From: Methylobacterium mesophilicum SR1.6/6 | GTDB taxonomy: Bacteria > Pseudomonadota > Alphaproteobacteria > Rhizobiales > Beijerinckiaceae | Reading direction: 5' to 3' | Assembly (NCBI RefSeq): GCF_000364445.2 | Contig: NZ_CP043538.1 | Span: 4,111,447-4,175,446 of the forward strand | Length of the DNA: 64,000 nucleotides | Part shown: piece by piece, positions 63,900 to 64,000 of the stretch | How the letters are laid out: each line of letters starts with the position of its first letter | How positions within the stretch are numbered: the stretch's first letter is position 1 | The notes under the pieces: model-generated | Databases searched by the model: none | Told to the model about the DNA's origin: nothing | Seen by the model: the letters and a program-made list of their open reading frames with translations, nothing else | Position numbers and translations under genes: made by a program

Positions 63900-64000
63900 C
63901 GGGCGGCCGCGCGGATTGCCGGGGTCCCGTCCCCCGAACGGAGGGTCGGTGAACCGTGTCCGCGCCTTTCCCGCCCGCTCCCGGAGGGGAGCGGTGATGC
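63900..64000. other. Window end, possible gene start beyond
   Basis: This 101-nt tail has no complete gene. A purine-rich GGAGGGGAG followed by GTG or ATG in the last 10 nt could be a ribosome site and start of a rightward gene, but too little sequence is present to judge. Confidence 0.3.

Noticed and set aside
1..64000. tRNA, rRNA and insertion sequences
   Set aside because: Reading the intergenic gaps on both strands showed no cloverleaf with a TTC-type arm, no rRNA text and no transposase-like protein.

Overview
The window is about 64 kb of very GC-rich (roughly 70% by eye), gene-dense bacterial chromosome. Gene order and protein types point to an alphaproteobacterium of the Hyphomicrobiales, most likely Methylobacterium or a close relative. 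The supports are the ftsZ-lpxC-bamD-recN order, a long two-part Dcd, a fused transaldolase/phosphoglucose isomerase, and separate ArgD, ArgE and ArgF enzymes. This is inference from familiarity, since no database search was possible. I see no rRNA, tRNA, CRISPR array, prophage or insertion sequence. Many overlapping antisense frames are GC-driven shadows and were left out.

Layout. 1-4770: end of ftsZ, then lpxC, bamD and recN (division and envelope). 4887-11161: a NepR-like small protein, a small hypothetical gene, and the phosphate regulon pstSCAB-phoU-phoB behind a three-copy Pho box. 11168-16866: a DsbD/ScsB-like reductase, an aminopeptidase P, two small genes (one Rmf-like) and prmA. 17144-21248: small genes, a 13-bp tandem repeat, and modA-modB then modC, with a GST gene on the other strand between modB and modC. 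21312-26943: a 35-residue membrane microprotein, a DUF1348 gene plus TetR regulator behind a perfect 22-bp palindrome, an M20 amidohydrolase with a DUF482 acyltransferase, a glycerophosphodiesterase and RidA. 27212-31133: argD, argF and hslO. 31303-36144: a secreted glycine/arginine-rich repeat protein, speG with argE, apaG and dcd. 36165-46063 (minus strand): a carbon block GH15, tkt, tal-pgi, gnd, pgl, followed by an HD-GYP protein. 47459-59068: nitrate assimilation. 59226-63899: a cupin, HIT-nudC, a hypothetical exported protein, a universal stress protein and an acyltransferase.

The nitrate assimilation block is the most interesting part. A NasT-type ANTAR regulator and its nitrate/nitrite sensor NasS lie upstream. 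After them come a sigma54-type promoter and a leader containing hairpins and an intrinsic terminator, the layout expected for NasT antitermination. The structural genes follow: a NirB-N-terminus-like FAD protein, a NirA-type siroheme nitrite reductase, an unusual CysJ-like reductase, the molybdenum nitrate reductase NasA, and CysG, which makes the siroheme. The CysJ-like protein carries an RnfB-type Fe-S motif where a flavodoxin domain would be expected. The molybdate transporter elsewhere in the window could supply molybdenum for NasA. No nitrate transporter gene lies in the window.

Two families of roughly 107-109 bp palindromic intergenic repeats are each present twice, in opposite orientations, and a third degenerate relative lies at 46.4 kb.
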